From CAZGCA01 sp964524145 (GTDB lineage Bacteria; Hydrogenedentota; CAZGCA01): a stretch of DNA of 64,000 nt. A program made the translations under genes and the position numbers. Under the pieces are notes generated by a model that was given only the letters and a program-made list of their open reading frames with translations, had not been told where the DNA came from and made no database searches. The DNA lies in contig CAZGCA010000015.1 of NCBI GenBank assembly GCA_964524145.1, positions 20,184 to 84,183 on the forward strand. The letters run 5' to 3'. This document shows positions 49,034 to 57,700 of this stretch, piece by piece (within the stretch, counting starts at the first letter, position 1; each line of letters opens with the position of its first letter).

Positions 49034-52000
49034 CTATAGCGCGAAATCCAGCTCCAACGTCTGCCCTTCCTCGAGGGTGACGATTTGGGAAGCCTGCCAG
49101 ATCCTCCTTGGCGTGATGGTTCTCTCCCCAAAAGAGACCGCGGTCACGTTATAGGTACCTGCCTCCAGATCCAAGATCTCATAACTGCCGTCCGGCTCGC
49201 AGACTGTCATTCCCAACGCAAGCCGCCACCTCGACGACATGTTTTCCGCAGTGATCGGTTCAGCAACTGAAGGCTCTCGCACGCCCACCTCCGTCATGGG
49301 ATACCCGCCTGGCGACGATACCGTGCCCTTTGTGGATGCAGACCCACCAATCTCGATGTCCAGGCGCACCGTCTCTCCGTCATCAAGGTGAACCGAGGCG
49401 TGTCTCACCATACTGCGACCTGTTTCAGGATCAGTGACCCGGGAGATGGCGGTATACGAGTCATTGGCCAGCCCTTCAATCCGATAGAAGCCATCCCTGT
49501 CCACCGAGGCACGTCCTGACAATTGCCCAATATCCCAAGCATACGAAACGTGGACGCGACCACTGCACCCGCCAACTGGTTCGCCGTGACGCACAACGAA
49601 GCCTTCGATAACGCCCGTACCGCTCCTGAATTCAAAGCTCTTCTCGGTAACGCTTCCCTCTTGGACTTCGACCGTTGCCCCCTGCGTTTGCCCTAATTCT
49701 CCTGTTACGGGTGTCGGAAGGTATGCCGACACCCTGTACGTTCCCGCTGCAAGCCCCTGGAATCTGTAATAGCCGTCTATATCTGTCCTGCCGCGGTCAT
49801 GGTATCGATGGTCGGTGCCGGAGCCGTTAAGAAAAAGCGTTGCTCCAGAGACAGCAACGTCGTTCTCGCTCACGTGGCCCGCTACAATGCCGGCAGGTCC
49901 CAGGCGGATGGTCACCTGATTCTCTTCCCCCTCCCGTACCGTTACAACAGCCGTCGCTGTCGCGAACTCGGGGTGTCTTACTCCTACAGTCTGCTCACCA
50001 GCCGCAAGATCTTTCAGCACAAACGATCCGTCTGCACTTGTTACAGCAATCGCGTTTCGCTCTCGCACTAACGGATCTTCCGGGATGCCGCCCAGGTAGA
50101 TGTTCGCTCCTGCGACCGGACGTGCATCGGACGCTGCAACCACCATGCCTCGAACGATGTCCCCTTTGCAGAGGTAGAACTCTATCCCGGTCGTTGTCTG
50201 GCCGCTCTGGACAAGGATATCGGGAATCTCCTGAGGCGCGTAGCCGGCTGCGGACGCCTTCAGCGTCACTTCACCCGGGCTAACGTTCTCCATTAGGAAT
50301 TCGCCAACTTCCGACTGGAAGCCTTTCGCAAAACCTAACCAGTACCCGTGACGCCCGGTCTCCACGCTGAAATCGGTTATGGGGACGCGTGTTGCCGCGT
50401 CCCTCACGACTCCCGCCACACTCCCTCGCCGCGTCATTACAACGTCAGCATCCATAGTGCCCACAGGAACGTCTTTGATGGATTCGCTGACGTAATTCTC
50501 ATGGCTGAAGTCGAGTCTGACCTTTCCATCCGCAAGATTCTCGAAACGATAGTGCCCCGAGGCGTCCGTCTGGGTGCCCGGACGACTGCCTGTGGCAATC
50601 CGAACATCCACCTGGACGCCATAAACACCGTTTCCGCTATCGTCCCTCACGCGCCCTGCAACAACCCCTTGCCCCACGGCCTCGACAACTACCTCCACCC
50701 CGGTTATCCTTTCCTCAGCTGTCACTGTGACCGGGTCGCTCAACGTCTTGCGATAGTGCCCACGTGACCCGAACCCTACCTCGAATTGGTACGTGCCGGG
50801 ACCGATGCCGCTCATCTCAAACCGGCCTGCCTCGTCGGTCTCATATGGTGCCGTCTCCCAAAGTCGGGACGTCCTATCAGCCCCTGTGAGTTTGAGCCAA
50901 GCGTTGTGCATGTAGCGCCCGTTGGTGTCTACAACGCGACCCGAGACACTTGCACCCGGTCCAAGCACAAAGTCTATCCCCGTCACTTCCCCTTCTGTCG
51001 GCACGGGGGTAACGTCCGAGTAGGCGATGCCGTGTTGGTCGGACTTGACAAATATACGGCACTTCGAGTTCCGCAATACACCGGTCAATCGGTAGTTACC
51101 GTGAGTGTCCGTCCTGGCTTCACTCAGTGAGTATCTTCCTTTGGCTTGAGCGTAACCCTGCAATATCGCGCCCTCGATGCCGTTCATGGTGGCGTCGGTA
51201 ACGCGACCTGATATTGTTGCGCCGCGTTCGAAGCTAAAGTCTATCCCTGTCAGTTGCTCATCACGCCCGACGGACATCTGCCTAGGCGGATCGTATGTGC
51301 GGCCGACTCCTTCAGGAGGTTCGCACCACACCTGGTACCGACCGGGCAGAAGCCCACTGCACAGATAAGTCCCGTCCGCGTTCGAGCTGGTTTCCCGGCG
51401 TTTTGGCCCGCTGACATTGATATTTGCGCCTGGTAGAGGTTCGCCTGTATCCGAGGCTGTCACCGTGCCCGAGATCGATGCGCCCGCCGACAAGACGATG
51501 TCCACACCAGTGACACGCTTTTCGTCTCCAAGGCTCACAGTTCGCTTTTCGACGGCTACATAGCTCTCGTCTTCCACAGTTATGGTGTACTTCGTATCGC
51601 GTGACAGGTTTTCGACCAAGTACATCCCTGCCGTATCGGTGTGGGTCCCTCGGCCCGTGCCACCTTCCACGTTTCGGGCTGTGACAAGTACTCCCGGCGC
51701 AGGTTCACCAGTATTCTTGAATGTCACCTTGCCGGAAACGCTCACGCCGGAAGACAGGACGACGTTATTGCGTTCTGTCCCCGCTCTCACGCCGCTGAGT
51801 ACCGATGGCGCGTAACCTTCCGCACTCGCCTCGATGGTATAGCTTCCCTCCCAAATGTAGTCGAGAACGTATCTCCCGTTCTCGTCCGTCTTAACCGCCA
51901 TGGGTTTGAATACGGCAGGGTCGACCGAGACGTCTTTGCGTGCAAGCAACACAACTGTTGCATCCGGAACCCGCTCGTCCTCGGCGTTCCGCACCGTGCC

Positions 52001-53293
52001 GCTCGTCGCAAACGACGGGCTCATCTGTATGTCCTGCCTTGTCTCAAGAGATCCGTCCCGGCTCACGAACACAAGTTCGACACCGCTCGCACCCGGCGCG
52101 AGCGCGTAGACGACGTAGCGTCCTTCCGGAAGACTCTCTGCCCGGTAGGAGCCGTCGTAGAGCGTTTCCGTCTCTATGGCAGGTTTGTCCTGGTCCTCTT
52201 CCCCCTCAAGGTAATGCGTCCGCGCAACGAGTATCCGCACGTTGCGTCCCGGGTCGCCATCCGGATCGGTCACCGTGCCGTACAGCACGCAGTCGCCATT
52301 TTCGCGCTTCGGTGGGGGTGCGGCAGGTTCTTCTGTCTCCTCGGTCGCCGCGACCACCTGCTCTGCAGACGGTTCCGACTGTTGTGCGGTCTCCGGTGCG
52401 GCAGGTTCTGGATCCGGTTCCTCCTGGGAGAGTGATTGCCCCAGCCTGACCGGTTCCGCAGGCGGTTCTTCGGATGGCGTAGCCCCTCGCGTCATATATA
52501 GAGCGCTACCGGCAATGATGGCCGCGGCGCATATCGCACCGATGATTGCTGCCTTGTTGACTCCCATGACGGTTCCTCCCATTGTTGACAGCATCCCCGT
52601 AAGATGGAGCAGAGGCGCAGAAGGCAGGACTGAGGCCGTCGGCGCTACTTTGGCGAACGATGCGCCCGCAGGTAGTGCCGCGAGAGCTCGTGCCGACATC
52701 CTCCGTCGTCCCCTGGCCGCTTCGACGAGCCCCGATTCGACGTGGGCATTGAGTTCGTCGCGCAACCGGCCTCTCGCCCGTTCGAGCCGCTTCTTCATTG
52801 CCGCGCGAGATATGCCGAGCGCACTGGCTGCGTCATCGATTGATTTACCCTCGAAGTAGTACAGCATGATGGACTCGCGGTCACGCACAGGCACGTTTTC
52901 CAAGGTTTCATCGAGAAGTCTGTGTATCTCTTTCCGCTCCATCTTTTCCTCTGCTTCGGACGCTCCGGCATAGCCGAGTCCCTTGCGCACTATGGCCGAA
53001 TCCGCCATCAGTCGTTCCCGGTACGCTTGCGACTTGTGCCACCTGTTGCAGAGGTTCGCGGTGATGGTTTTCAGCCACGATCCGAACCGGTGCGGTTTGC
53101 GAAGGCTCACAAGATGCTCCAGACCCAGCAGAAACGCGTCCTGAGCAATATCTTGAGCAACTGTGTAGTTCCCGACCCGGCTGTAGGCGATGGCGAGCAC
53201 AACCCCGCCGTAATGGTCAATTAGGCGTCCGTAGGAGTCGCGGTCGCCCATCTGCGCGCGTTTTACCAGATCGAGTTCCCGGTCTGCGTCCAT
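49034..53293 (-). CDS. ECF sigma factor fused through one membrane span to ~12 CarboxypepD_reg-like repeats
   Basis: A 1419-residue protein. Residues 1-90 hold sigma region 2 (SYGRLIDHYGGVVLAIAYSR; YTVAQDIAQDAFLLGLEHL; FGSWLKTITANLCNRWHK). Residues 122-183 hold region 4 (VPVRDRESIMLYYFEGKSID; ALGISRAAMKKRLERARGRL). After a linker comes one span at ~248-266 (AAIIGAICAAAIIAGSALYM), a Pro/Glu-rich stalk, and about twelve ~90-residue beta-sandwich repeats of the type SGRVxDxxG...GxYxxxxLxPGxYxV. No anti-sigma domain is seen. Release would need proteolysis, or the sigma part acts at the membrane. ATG 53293 chosen; GGAGG lies 5 bases upstream. Tandem with a shorter paralogue. Confidence 0.88.
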   Translation of the reverse strand: MDADRELDLVKRAQMGDRDSYGRLIDHYGGVVLAIAYSRVGNYTVAQDIAQDAFLLGLEHLVSLRKPHRFGSWLKTITANLCNRWHKSQAYRERLMADSAIVRKGLGYAGASEAEEKMERKEIHRLLDETLENVPVRDRESIMLYYFEGKSIDDAASALGISRAAMKKRLERARGRLRDELNAHVESGLVEAARGRRRMSARALAALPAGASFAKVAPTASVLPSAPLLHLTGMLSTMGGTVMGVNKAAIIGAICAAAIIAGSALYMTRGATPSEEPPAEPVRLGQSLSQEEPDPEPAAPETAQQSEPSAEQVVAATEETEEPAAPPPKRENGDCVLYGTVTDPDGDPGRNVRILVARTHYLEGEEDQDKPAIETETLYDGSYRAESLPEGRYVVYALAPGASGVELVFVSRDGSLETRQDIQMSPSFATSGTVRNAEDERVPDATVVLLARKDVSVDPAVFKPMAVKTDENGRYVLDYIWEGSYTIEASAEGYAPSVLSGVRAGTERNNVVLSSGVSVSGKVTFKNTGEPAPGVLVTARNVEGGTGRGTHTDTAGMYLVENLSRDTKYTITVEDESYVAVEKRTVSLGDEKRVTGVDIVLSAGASISGTVTASDTGEPLPGANINVSGPKRRETSSNADGTYLCSGLLPGRYQVWCEPPEGVGRTYDPPRQMSVGRDEQLTGIDFSFERGATISGRVTDATMNGIEGAILQGYAQAKGRYSLSEARTDTHGNYRLTGVLRNSKCRIFVKSDQHGIAYSDVTPVPTEGEVTGIDFVLGPGASVSGRVVDTNGRYMHNAWLKLTGADRTSRLWETAPYETDEAGRFEMSGIGPGTYQFEVGFGSRGHYRKTLSDPVTVTAEERITGVEVVVEAVGQGVVAGRVRDDSGNGVYGVQVDVRIATGSRPGTQTDASGHYRFENLADGKVRLDFSHENYVSESIKDVPVGTMDADVVMTRRGSVAGVVRDAATRVPITDFSVETGRHGYWLGFAKGFQSEVGEFLMENVSPGEVTLKASAAGYAPQEIPDILVQSGQTTTGIEFYLCKGDIVRGMVVAASDARPVAGANIYLGGIPEDPLVRERNAIAVTSADGSFVLKDLAAGEQTVGVRHPEFATATAVVTVREGEENQVTIRLGPAGIVAGHVSENDVAVSGATLFLNGSGTDHRYHDRGRTDIDGYYRFQGLAAGTYRVSAYLPTPVTGELGQTQGATVEVQEGSVTEKSFEFRSGTGVIEGFVVRHGEPVGGCSGRVHVSYAWDIGQLSGRASVDRDGFYRIEGLANDSYTAISRVTDPETGRSMVRHASVHLDDGETVRLDIEIGGSASTKGTVSSPGGYPMTEVGVREPSVAEPITAENMSSRWRLALGMTVCEPDGSYEILDLEAGTYNVTAVSFGERTITPRRIWQASQIVTLEEGQTLELDFAL

Positions 53294-53350
53294 CATTGCC
53301 TCCAGCTCAATGATACAACCCGACCCAACCTTGTTCCAACTATTCCACCA

Positions 53351-53380
53351 AGGTAGAGTCATGAGGCGAGAAATGGTGAC
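53351..53380 (-). promoter_or_regulatory. ECF-type bipartite promoter motif, copy 1
   Basis: Reverse strand: TGTCAC (53380-53375), 17 bases, CTCTACC (53357-53351), 58 bases before the sigma-fusion start. The same boxes, spacing and distance precede the paralogue at 56607, although intervening bases differ. This suggests recognition by the encoded sigma factors. Weaker TTGGAA-18-TATCAT boxes lie closer to the start but would leave almost no leader. Confidence 0.65.
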
Positions 53381-53472
53381 AGGTGTACTCTTTCGTCGCT
53401 ACCTGCGCGTCGCCTACAAACAGGGAGTGGGGATGCCTGCCGAATACCCGCACCAGAGACGACCAGCCGCGT

Positions 53473-56400
53473 CTATCCCCCAGATTCTGAGCCCCGGCTG
53501 ATCTCGATGTCGACGAGCGCCGTCTCGCCATCACCGAGCTGAACTGAGGCGGTGCCCTTTAATGGGCAATCTGCCGGTGTGTCTCGTGAGTACGCAAAGA
53601 CCTTATACGAATCGGGCGGAAGTCCATCAATCGTGTAAAAGCCAGCTTCGCCCACACGTGAAGTTCCTGCCGTTTGTCCGGGATCAGAAAAGGAGGATGC
53701 GGTGACAGAACCTCCTCTTACTCGTTCACCGTTTAACGCCACATACCCCTGGATGACACCGGTCCCGCTCCTGAACTCAAAATCCTTCTCCGTGACGCAA
53801 TCCTTTTCCACCTCTACGCTTGCACTGTGCCTCGGTGCATAGGCTCCTGCTTCTTTAACCCAAGCCGGAGTTGCAGACACCTGATACGTGCCGGGAGGGA
53901 GTTTCACCAACTCGTAGTATCCATCTGCATCGGTCGACGTGAACCTGTGAAACTCGTCCTCGCCACGCAATACAACCTGCGCGCCCGAGGCCGCGAGACT
54001 GTCCTCAATAACATAGCCCGCAATCGTCCCGCCTGCCCCAAGGCCGACGGTGACCAGCGTCTCTCGGTCCTCTTGCACCGTCACGCCCAGAGAGGTTGGG
54101 GCGAAATCCGGGTGTTTCACCCATAGAGCGTGTTCTCCCGCCGCAAGATCCCGAAGCAGAAATGACCCATCATCTGCCGTTACCGCCTTCAAACCCCTCT
54201 GTTCCTCCCATGGATATCGAGGAAGAAGGCCCAAGTAAATCCCCGCCCCGGATACGGGACCTGAGTCAGACGTCGCAATCACCAAACCACGGAGAACGTT
54301 TCCCTGTGAGAGATGGAACTCGTGGCCGCTCGTTTCCCGCCCACTCTCCACGGGTATATCTGAGAGCTCTTGCGGTGCATATCCCTCCGCCAACACCGTT
54401 ATCGTGGCTGTGCCCAATTCGATGTTCTCTACAACGAACTCTCCCGTCTCCGACAGGAAGGTTTCACCGGCACCCGGTCCATACGTACCACGTTGTGTCT
54501 CCACTTCGACGGTAATCCTGTACTCACGTACCGGGTCCCCGGTGGCGGCATCCATCACAGTCCCTGATATGCTGCCCCTGGGCGCCATGACGACGTCAGC
54601 ATCCGTGGTGCCTACAGAGACGTCGTCGAGGAAAACAGTGCCGTAACTCTGATGAAAGAACCGGATTTGGACCGTGTCATCCGTGAGGGCTTCAACGCGA
54701 TAATGGCCCAAATCGTCTGTTTCTGCATCTTCGCTTCTGCCTGTTCTGCCCATTGCGCTTACATAGACACCGCGAACCGGATTGCCTTTCTGGTCGCGGA
54801 CACTGCCTTCGATAGCCCCTCTGCCCTTGAATGGGGTAACAATCTCAATGCCCGTAATCCTTTCACCTGCCGCCACCACGATCGGCCCGTTCTCACACCT
54901 TTCCATCCGGTCGCCGTAGTCGACAGAAAAGACGTAGGTTCCAGGCCCCACATCAGTGATTTCAAACTTGCCTTTCCCATCTGCCTGCCAGAGCGGTGCT
55001 GCCACCATAAGCGTGGGGTGTACCTGTTCCTCTTTCATTCCGAGCCGAACATTCGGGACAGGGTGTCCCTGGGTATCTACGACACGACCGGAGACGATTG
55101 CCCCAGCGTCGAGTACGAAGTCCACTCCGGTTACCTCCCCTGTTCCCGGCACATGAACGTGGCCCCAAGAGAGCCTCCCGTATCCTTTTGCCGAAACGAT
55201 CATCTCGTACATGGAGTTTCGAGCGATACCATTGAGGAGGTAGTTTCCTTGCTTATCCGACTCACCCTTGCTCATGTAGTCTGTTCCGCGGGCAAAAGAG
55301 ACGGCACTCACTTTGGCTCTCGCAATGCCGCTCATGGCACGATCAGTCACGCGGCCGGATATTGATGTGCCTCGCTCGAAGGTGAAATCTATGTCAGTCA
55401 GCTGCTCATCGTGCGAAAGTGATACCTTCTTGTGAGGAGACCGGTTACTCACGACATCCTCGGCAACGTTTGACCGGAGGTCATACTCTCCCGCTTGAAG
55501 CGGCCCGCACGTGTATGTTCCGTCCGACTCTGAGAAAACACTTCGTCGTTCCGGCCCCCTGATGTAGATCTCTGCACCAGGTATTGGTGCGCCCGTATCC
55601 GAAGCCGTCACGGTGCCCGAGATCGAGGCACCCTGCAACGCTGTTGTCACGGCGGCGGTCCCCGCCGTTGGCGACAGCTCAGCGGGTTCCGAGTCTTGTG
55701 GTTGCGGTTGCTCGGTTGGGTCTGGCGGTTCTTCCTGGGCAGAAACGGATTGTGCGAGATCGGTCGGTTCTGCGGGCGGTTCCTCGGGTGGCGTAGTCCC
55801 TCGTGTCATGTATAGACCGCCACCGGCAATGATGGCTGCGGCGCATATCGCGCCGATAATGGCAGCCTTGTTGAGTCCCATGACGGTTCCTCCCATTGTT
55901 GACAGCGTCCCCGTGAGGTGGAGCAGAGGCGCAGAAGGCAGGACAGAGGCCGCCGGCGCAATCTTGGCGAAGGATGCGCCCGCAGGCAGTGCTGCGAGAG
56001 CTCGTGCCGACATCTTGCGTCGTCCCCTGGCTGCTGCGACAAGCCCGGATTCGACGTGCGCGCTGAGTTCGTCGCGCAACCGGCCTCTCGCCCGTTCGAG
56101 CCGTTTTCTCATTGCTGCGGGAGAGATGCCGAACGCTTTCGCCGCGTCGTCGAGCGATTTGCCCTCGAAGTAGTACAAGACGATCGATTCCCTGTCGCGC
56201 ACCGGCAGGTTTCTCAATGCTTCATCAAGGAGGCGGTGTATCTCTTGCTGATCCATGGTTTCCTCTGTTCCAGGGGCCTGGACGTATCCGAGACGTTCGC
56301 GAACCGCAGCCGAATCGTCGCACAGCCTGTCCCGGTACGATTGCGACCTGTGCCACCGGTTGCAGAGGTTCGCCGTGATGGTTTTCAGCCACGATCCGAA

Positions 56401-56607
56401 CCGGCGCGGGTGGCGGAGCTTAACGAGCTGTTCGAACCCCAGCAGAAACGCGTCCTGCGCAACATCCTCGGCAGTCGCGTAGTTCCCGACCCGGCTGTAA
56501 GCGATGGCGAAGACGGCTCCCCCGTACAGGTCCACCAACCGCCCGTACGAGTCGCGGTCGCCCGTCTGCGCTCGCTTTACAAGGTCGAGTTCCCGGTCAG
56601 CGTCCAT
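53473..56607 (-). CDS. ECF sigma factor fused through one membrane span to ~8 CarboxypepD_reg-like repeats
   Basis: A 1044-residue paralogue of the 49034 gene. Sigma regions 2 and 4 (SYGRLVDLYGGAVFAIAYSR; LPVRDRESIVLYYFEGKSLD; FGISPAAMRKRLERARGRL) and the span (AAIIGAICAAAIIAGGGLYM) are very similar. The ectodomain has about eight repeats: it lacks the first three of the longer protein and one at the end, and has diverged more than the sigma part. Example unit: ISGTVTASDTGAPIPGAEIY with SDGTYTCGPLQAGEYDL. GGAGG lies 5 bases before the ATG. The gene ends 93 bases before the motif driving the next copy. Confidence 0.88.
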   Translation of the reverse strand: MDADRELDLVKRAQTGDRDSYGRLVDLYGGAVFAIAYSRVGNYATAEDVAQDAFLLGFEQLVKLRHPRRFGSWLKTITANLCNRWHRSQSYRDRLCDDSAAVRERLGYVQAPGTEETMDQQEIHRLLDEALRNLPVRDRESIVLYYFEGKSLDDAAKAFGISPAAMRKRLERARGRLRDELSAHVESGLVAAARGRRKMSARALAALPAGASFAKIAPAASVLPSAPLLHLTGTLSTMGGTVMGLNKAAIIGAICAAAIIAGGGLYMTRGTTPPEEPPAEPTDLAQSVSAQEEPPDPTEQPQPQDSEPAELSPTAGTAAVTTALQGASISGTVTASDTGAPIPGAEIYIRGPERRSVFSESDGTYTCGPLQAGEYDLRSNVAEDVVSNRSPHKKVSLSHDEQLTDIDFTFERGTSISGRVTDRAMSGIARAKVSAVSFARGTDYMSKGESDKQGNYLLNGIARNSMYEMIVSAKGYGRLSWGHVHVPGTGEVTGVDFVLDAGAIVSGRVVDTQGHPVPNVRLGMKEEQVHPTLMVAAPLWQADGKGKFEITDVGPGTYVFSVDYGDRMERCENGPIVVAAGERITGIEIVTPFKGRGAIEGSVRDQKGNPVRGVYVSAMGRTGRSEDAETDDLGHYRVEALTDDTVQIRFFHQSYGTVFLDDVSVGTTDADVVMAPRGSISGTVMDAATGDPVREYRITVEVETQRGTYGPGAGETFLSETGEFVVENIELGTATITVLAEGYAPQELSDIPVESGRETSGHEFHLSQGNVLRGLVIATSDSGPVSGAGIYLGLLPRYPWEEQRGLKAVTADDGSFLLRDLAAGEHALWVKHPDFAPTSLGVTVQEDRETLVTVGLGAGGTIAGYVIEDSLAASGAQVVLRGEDEFHRFTSTDADGYYELVKLPPGTYQVSATPAWVKEAGAYAPRHSASVEVEKDCVTEKDFEFRSGTGVIQGYVALNGERVRGGSVTASSFSDPGQTAGTSRVGEAGFYTIDGLPPDSYKVFAYSRDTPADCPLKGTASVQLGDGETALVDIEISRGSESGG

Positions 56608-56665
56608 AGTGCCTCCGGAGACATGATACGATCCGGCCCACCCCTTTTCCAACTCGTCTCATAGA

Positions 56666-56695
56666 GGTAGAGCCACAAGCGGACAAATTGTGACA
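56666..56695 (-). promoter_or_regulatory. ECF-type bipartite promoter motif, copy 2
   Basis: Reverse strand: TGTCAC (56695-56690), 17 bases, CTCTACC (56672-56666), 59 bases before the start at 56607. Matches the motif at 53351-53380 in both boxes, in spacing and in distance to the gene. Confidence 0.65.
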
Positions 56696-56753
56696 GATGC
56701 GGTTGGCCCGGCTGACAGAGCGGCTGTTCAAATTGCTGTCCTTCAGCGAGCCG

Positions 56754-56813
56754 TGGCTTGGGCATCTTGCCCAAGAAACACACGGGCGGGACGCCCGTGC
56801 CACGCGTGGACAG
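56754..56813. repeat. Dispersed stem-loop repeat S, copy 2
   Basis: CTTGGGCATCTTGCCCAAG followed by ACGGGCGGGACGCCCGT and GCCACGCGTGGACAG; nearly identical to 45976-46034. Confidence 0.65.
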
Positions 56814-56850
56814 GTGACTACGTCCCCGAACCGCTGTTCCGTCTTCCCAT

Positions 56851-57018
56851 TGTCGTGCTCGTGCCCGTGCTCGTACTCGTAATCGAACAGAGCCCCCGAA
56901 GGGCCCGCAGAATCTCAGTCAAGACCGAAGTCCTTTGCCGGAACCGAGATGCTTCGTCCTCCGCGCCCGCCGTCGTTGCGAGCCACTTCTAGCTGGCGTC
57001 GCCCATCTCGACATACCG
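56851..57018. repeat. Dispersed repeat D, copy 2
   Basis: Starts TGTCGTGCTCGTGCCCGTGC and follows copy 1 (45703) through GTCGTTGCGAG and ATCTCGACA with substitutions and a shorter right part. It lies between a sigma fusion promoter and the ParB-like gene's 3' end. Confidence 0.65.
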
Positions 57019-57040
57019 TTTTCTTTAGGTCCGAGCCGCC

Positions 57041-57679
57041 CTATTTGCGTTTCGTCGGTTTTCGCTTAGTTGCCCTGGGCTTTGTAAGATACAGCTCCGC
57101 CATTTTCGCTAACGCTTGGCTGGAATCTGATAGGCAGCATTTGCGAGTGATATCGTCAAGAGCTCTGCAGACCACTTGGTGCTGATGCGAACTGAGATAG
57201 AAGTCGACGATGATGACGTCCGCCTTTTCCAGAGGCTCCTCCCGTGTGCCTTCCTCCTGGCCTTCGGCGAGCTTCTGGAGGTTCGTAAGATAGCCGGCGG
57301 TTTCGGGAACGTGAGCTGCCAGTTCGTCCTTGGAATGACTTTGAAGAAGCTTAAGAAGCAGGTTCATACGCAGCTCGGGCACGTCCGATCCCCTGAGCTT
57401 ATTCAGAATTGCGAGAGCCAACTCGGCTTGGGGCTCATCTAACTGCCATATGTCACATCTGGCGGTCCGAATTCCCAGTGCGCGAAGTGCTTCAAGTCGG
57501 GCATGTCCGTTGAGAACTTCAAATTTCCCCGCCTTGCCTCTGTGAGAGCGAACCGTCAGCGTTTCATACATGCCTAGCTGTTCGATGTTGTGTTTAAGCT
57601 TCTTGGCAAACATCCGCGAGATCCGGTTCGCATTCTGAGGGTTTGGAACAAGGCTATCAAGTGGTAGATTCTCATACAT
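57041..57679 (-). CDS. ParB-like nuclease/CTPase-fold protein paired with radical SAM gene
   Basis: A 212-residue protein. The N-terminal half is a ParB/Srx-type domain: LPLDSLVPNPQNANR, KLKHNIEQLGMYETLTVRSH, then FEVLNGHARLEALRALGI, where NGHxR takes the place of ParB GERR. The second half is helical (LPELRMNLLLKLLQSHSKDE-like; AGYLTNLQKLAEGQ) and the C-terminus is Lys/Arg-rich (KPRATKRKPTKRK), suiting nucleic-acid binding. No HTH like chromosomal ParB. ATG 57679 is preceded by AAAGGGAG; a GTG three codons upstream is too close to it. Starts 21 bases after the radical SAM gene, so they form an operon. Confidence 0.8.
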   Translation of the reverse strand: MYENLPLDSLVPNPQNANRISRMFAKKLKHNIEQLGMYETLTVRSHRGKAGKFEVLNGHARLEALRALGIRTARCDIWQLDEPQAELALAILNKLRGSDVPELRMNLLLKLLQSHSKDELAAHVPETAGYLTNLQKLAEGQEEGTREEPLEKADVIIVDFYLSSHQHQVVCRALDDITRKCCLSDSSQALAKMAELYLTKPRATKRKPTKRK

Positions 57680-57700
57680 AGGATTCACTCCCTTTGTTTG

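Noticed and set aside
53310..53339. TTGGAA-18-TATCAT as promoter of the sigma fusion (also at 56623-56652)
   Set aside because: Conserved in both copies, but it would place the transcript start inside or next to the ribosome site; the TGTCAC/CTCTACC motif leaves a normal leader.
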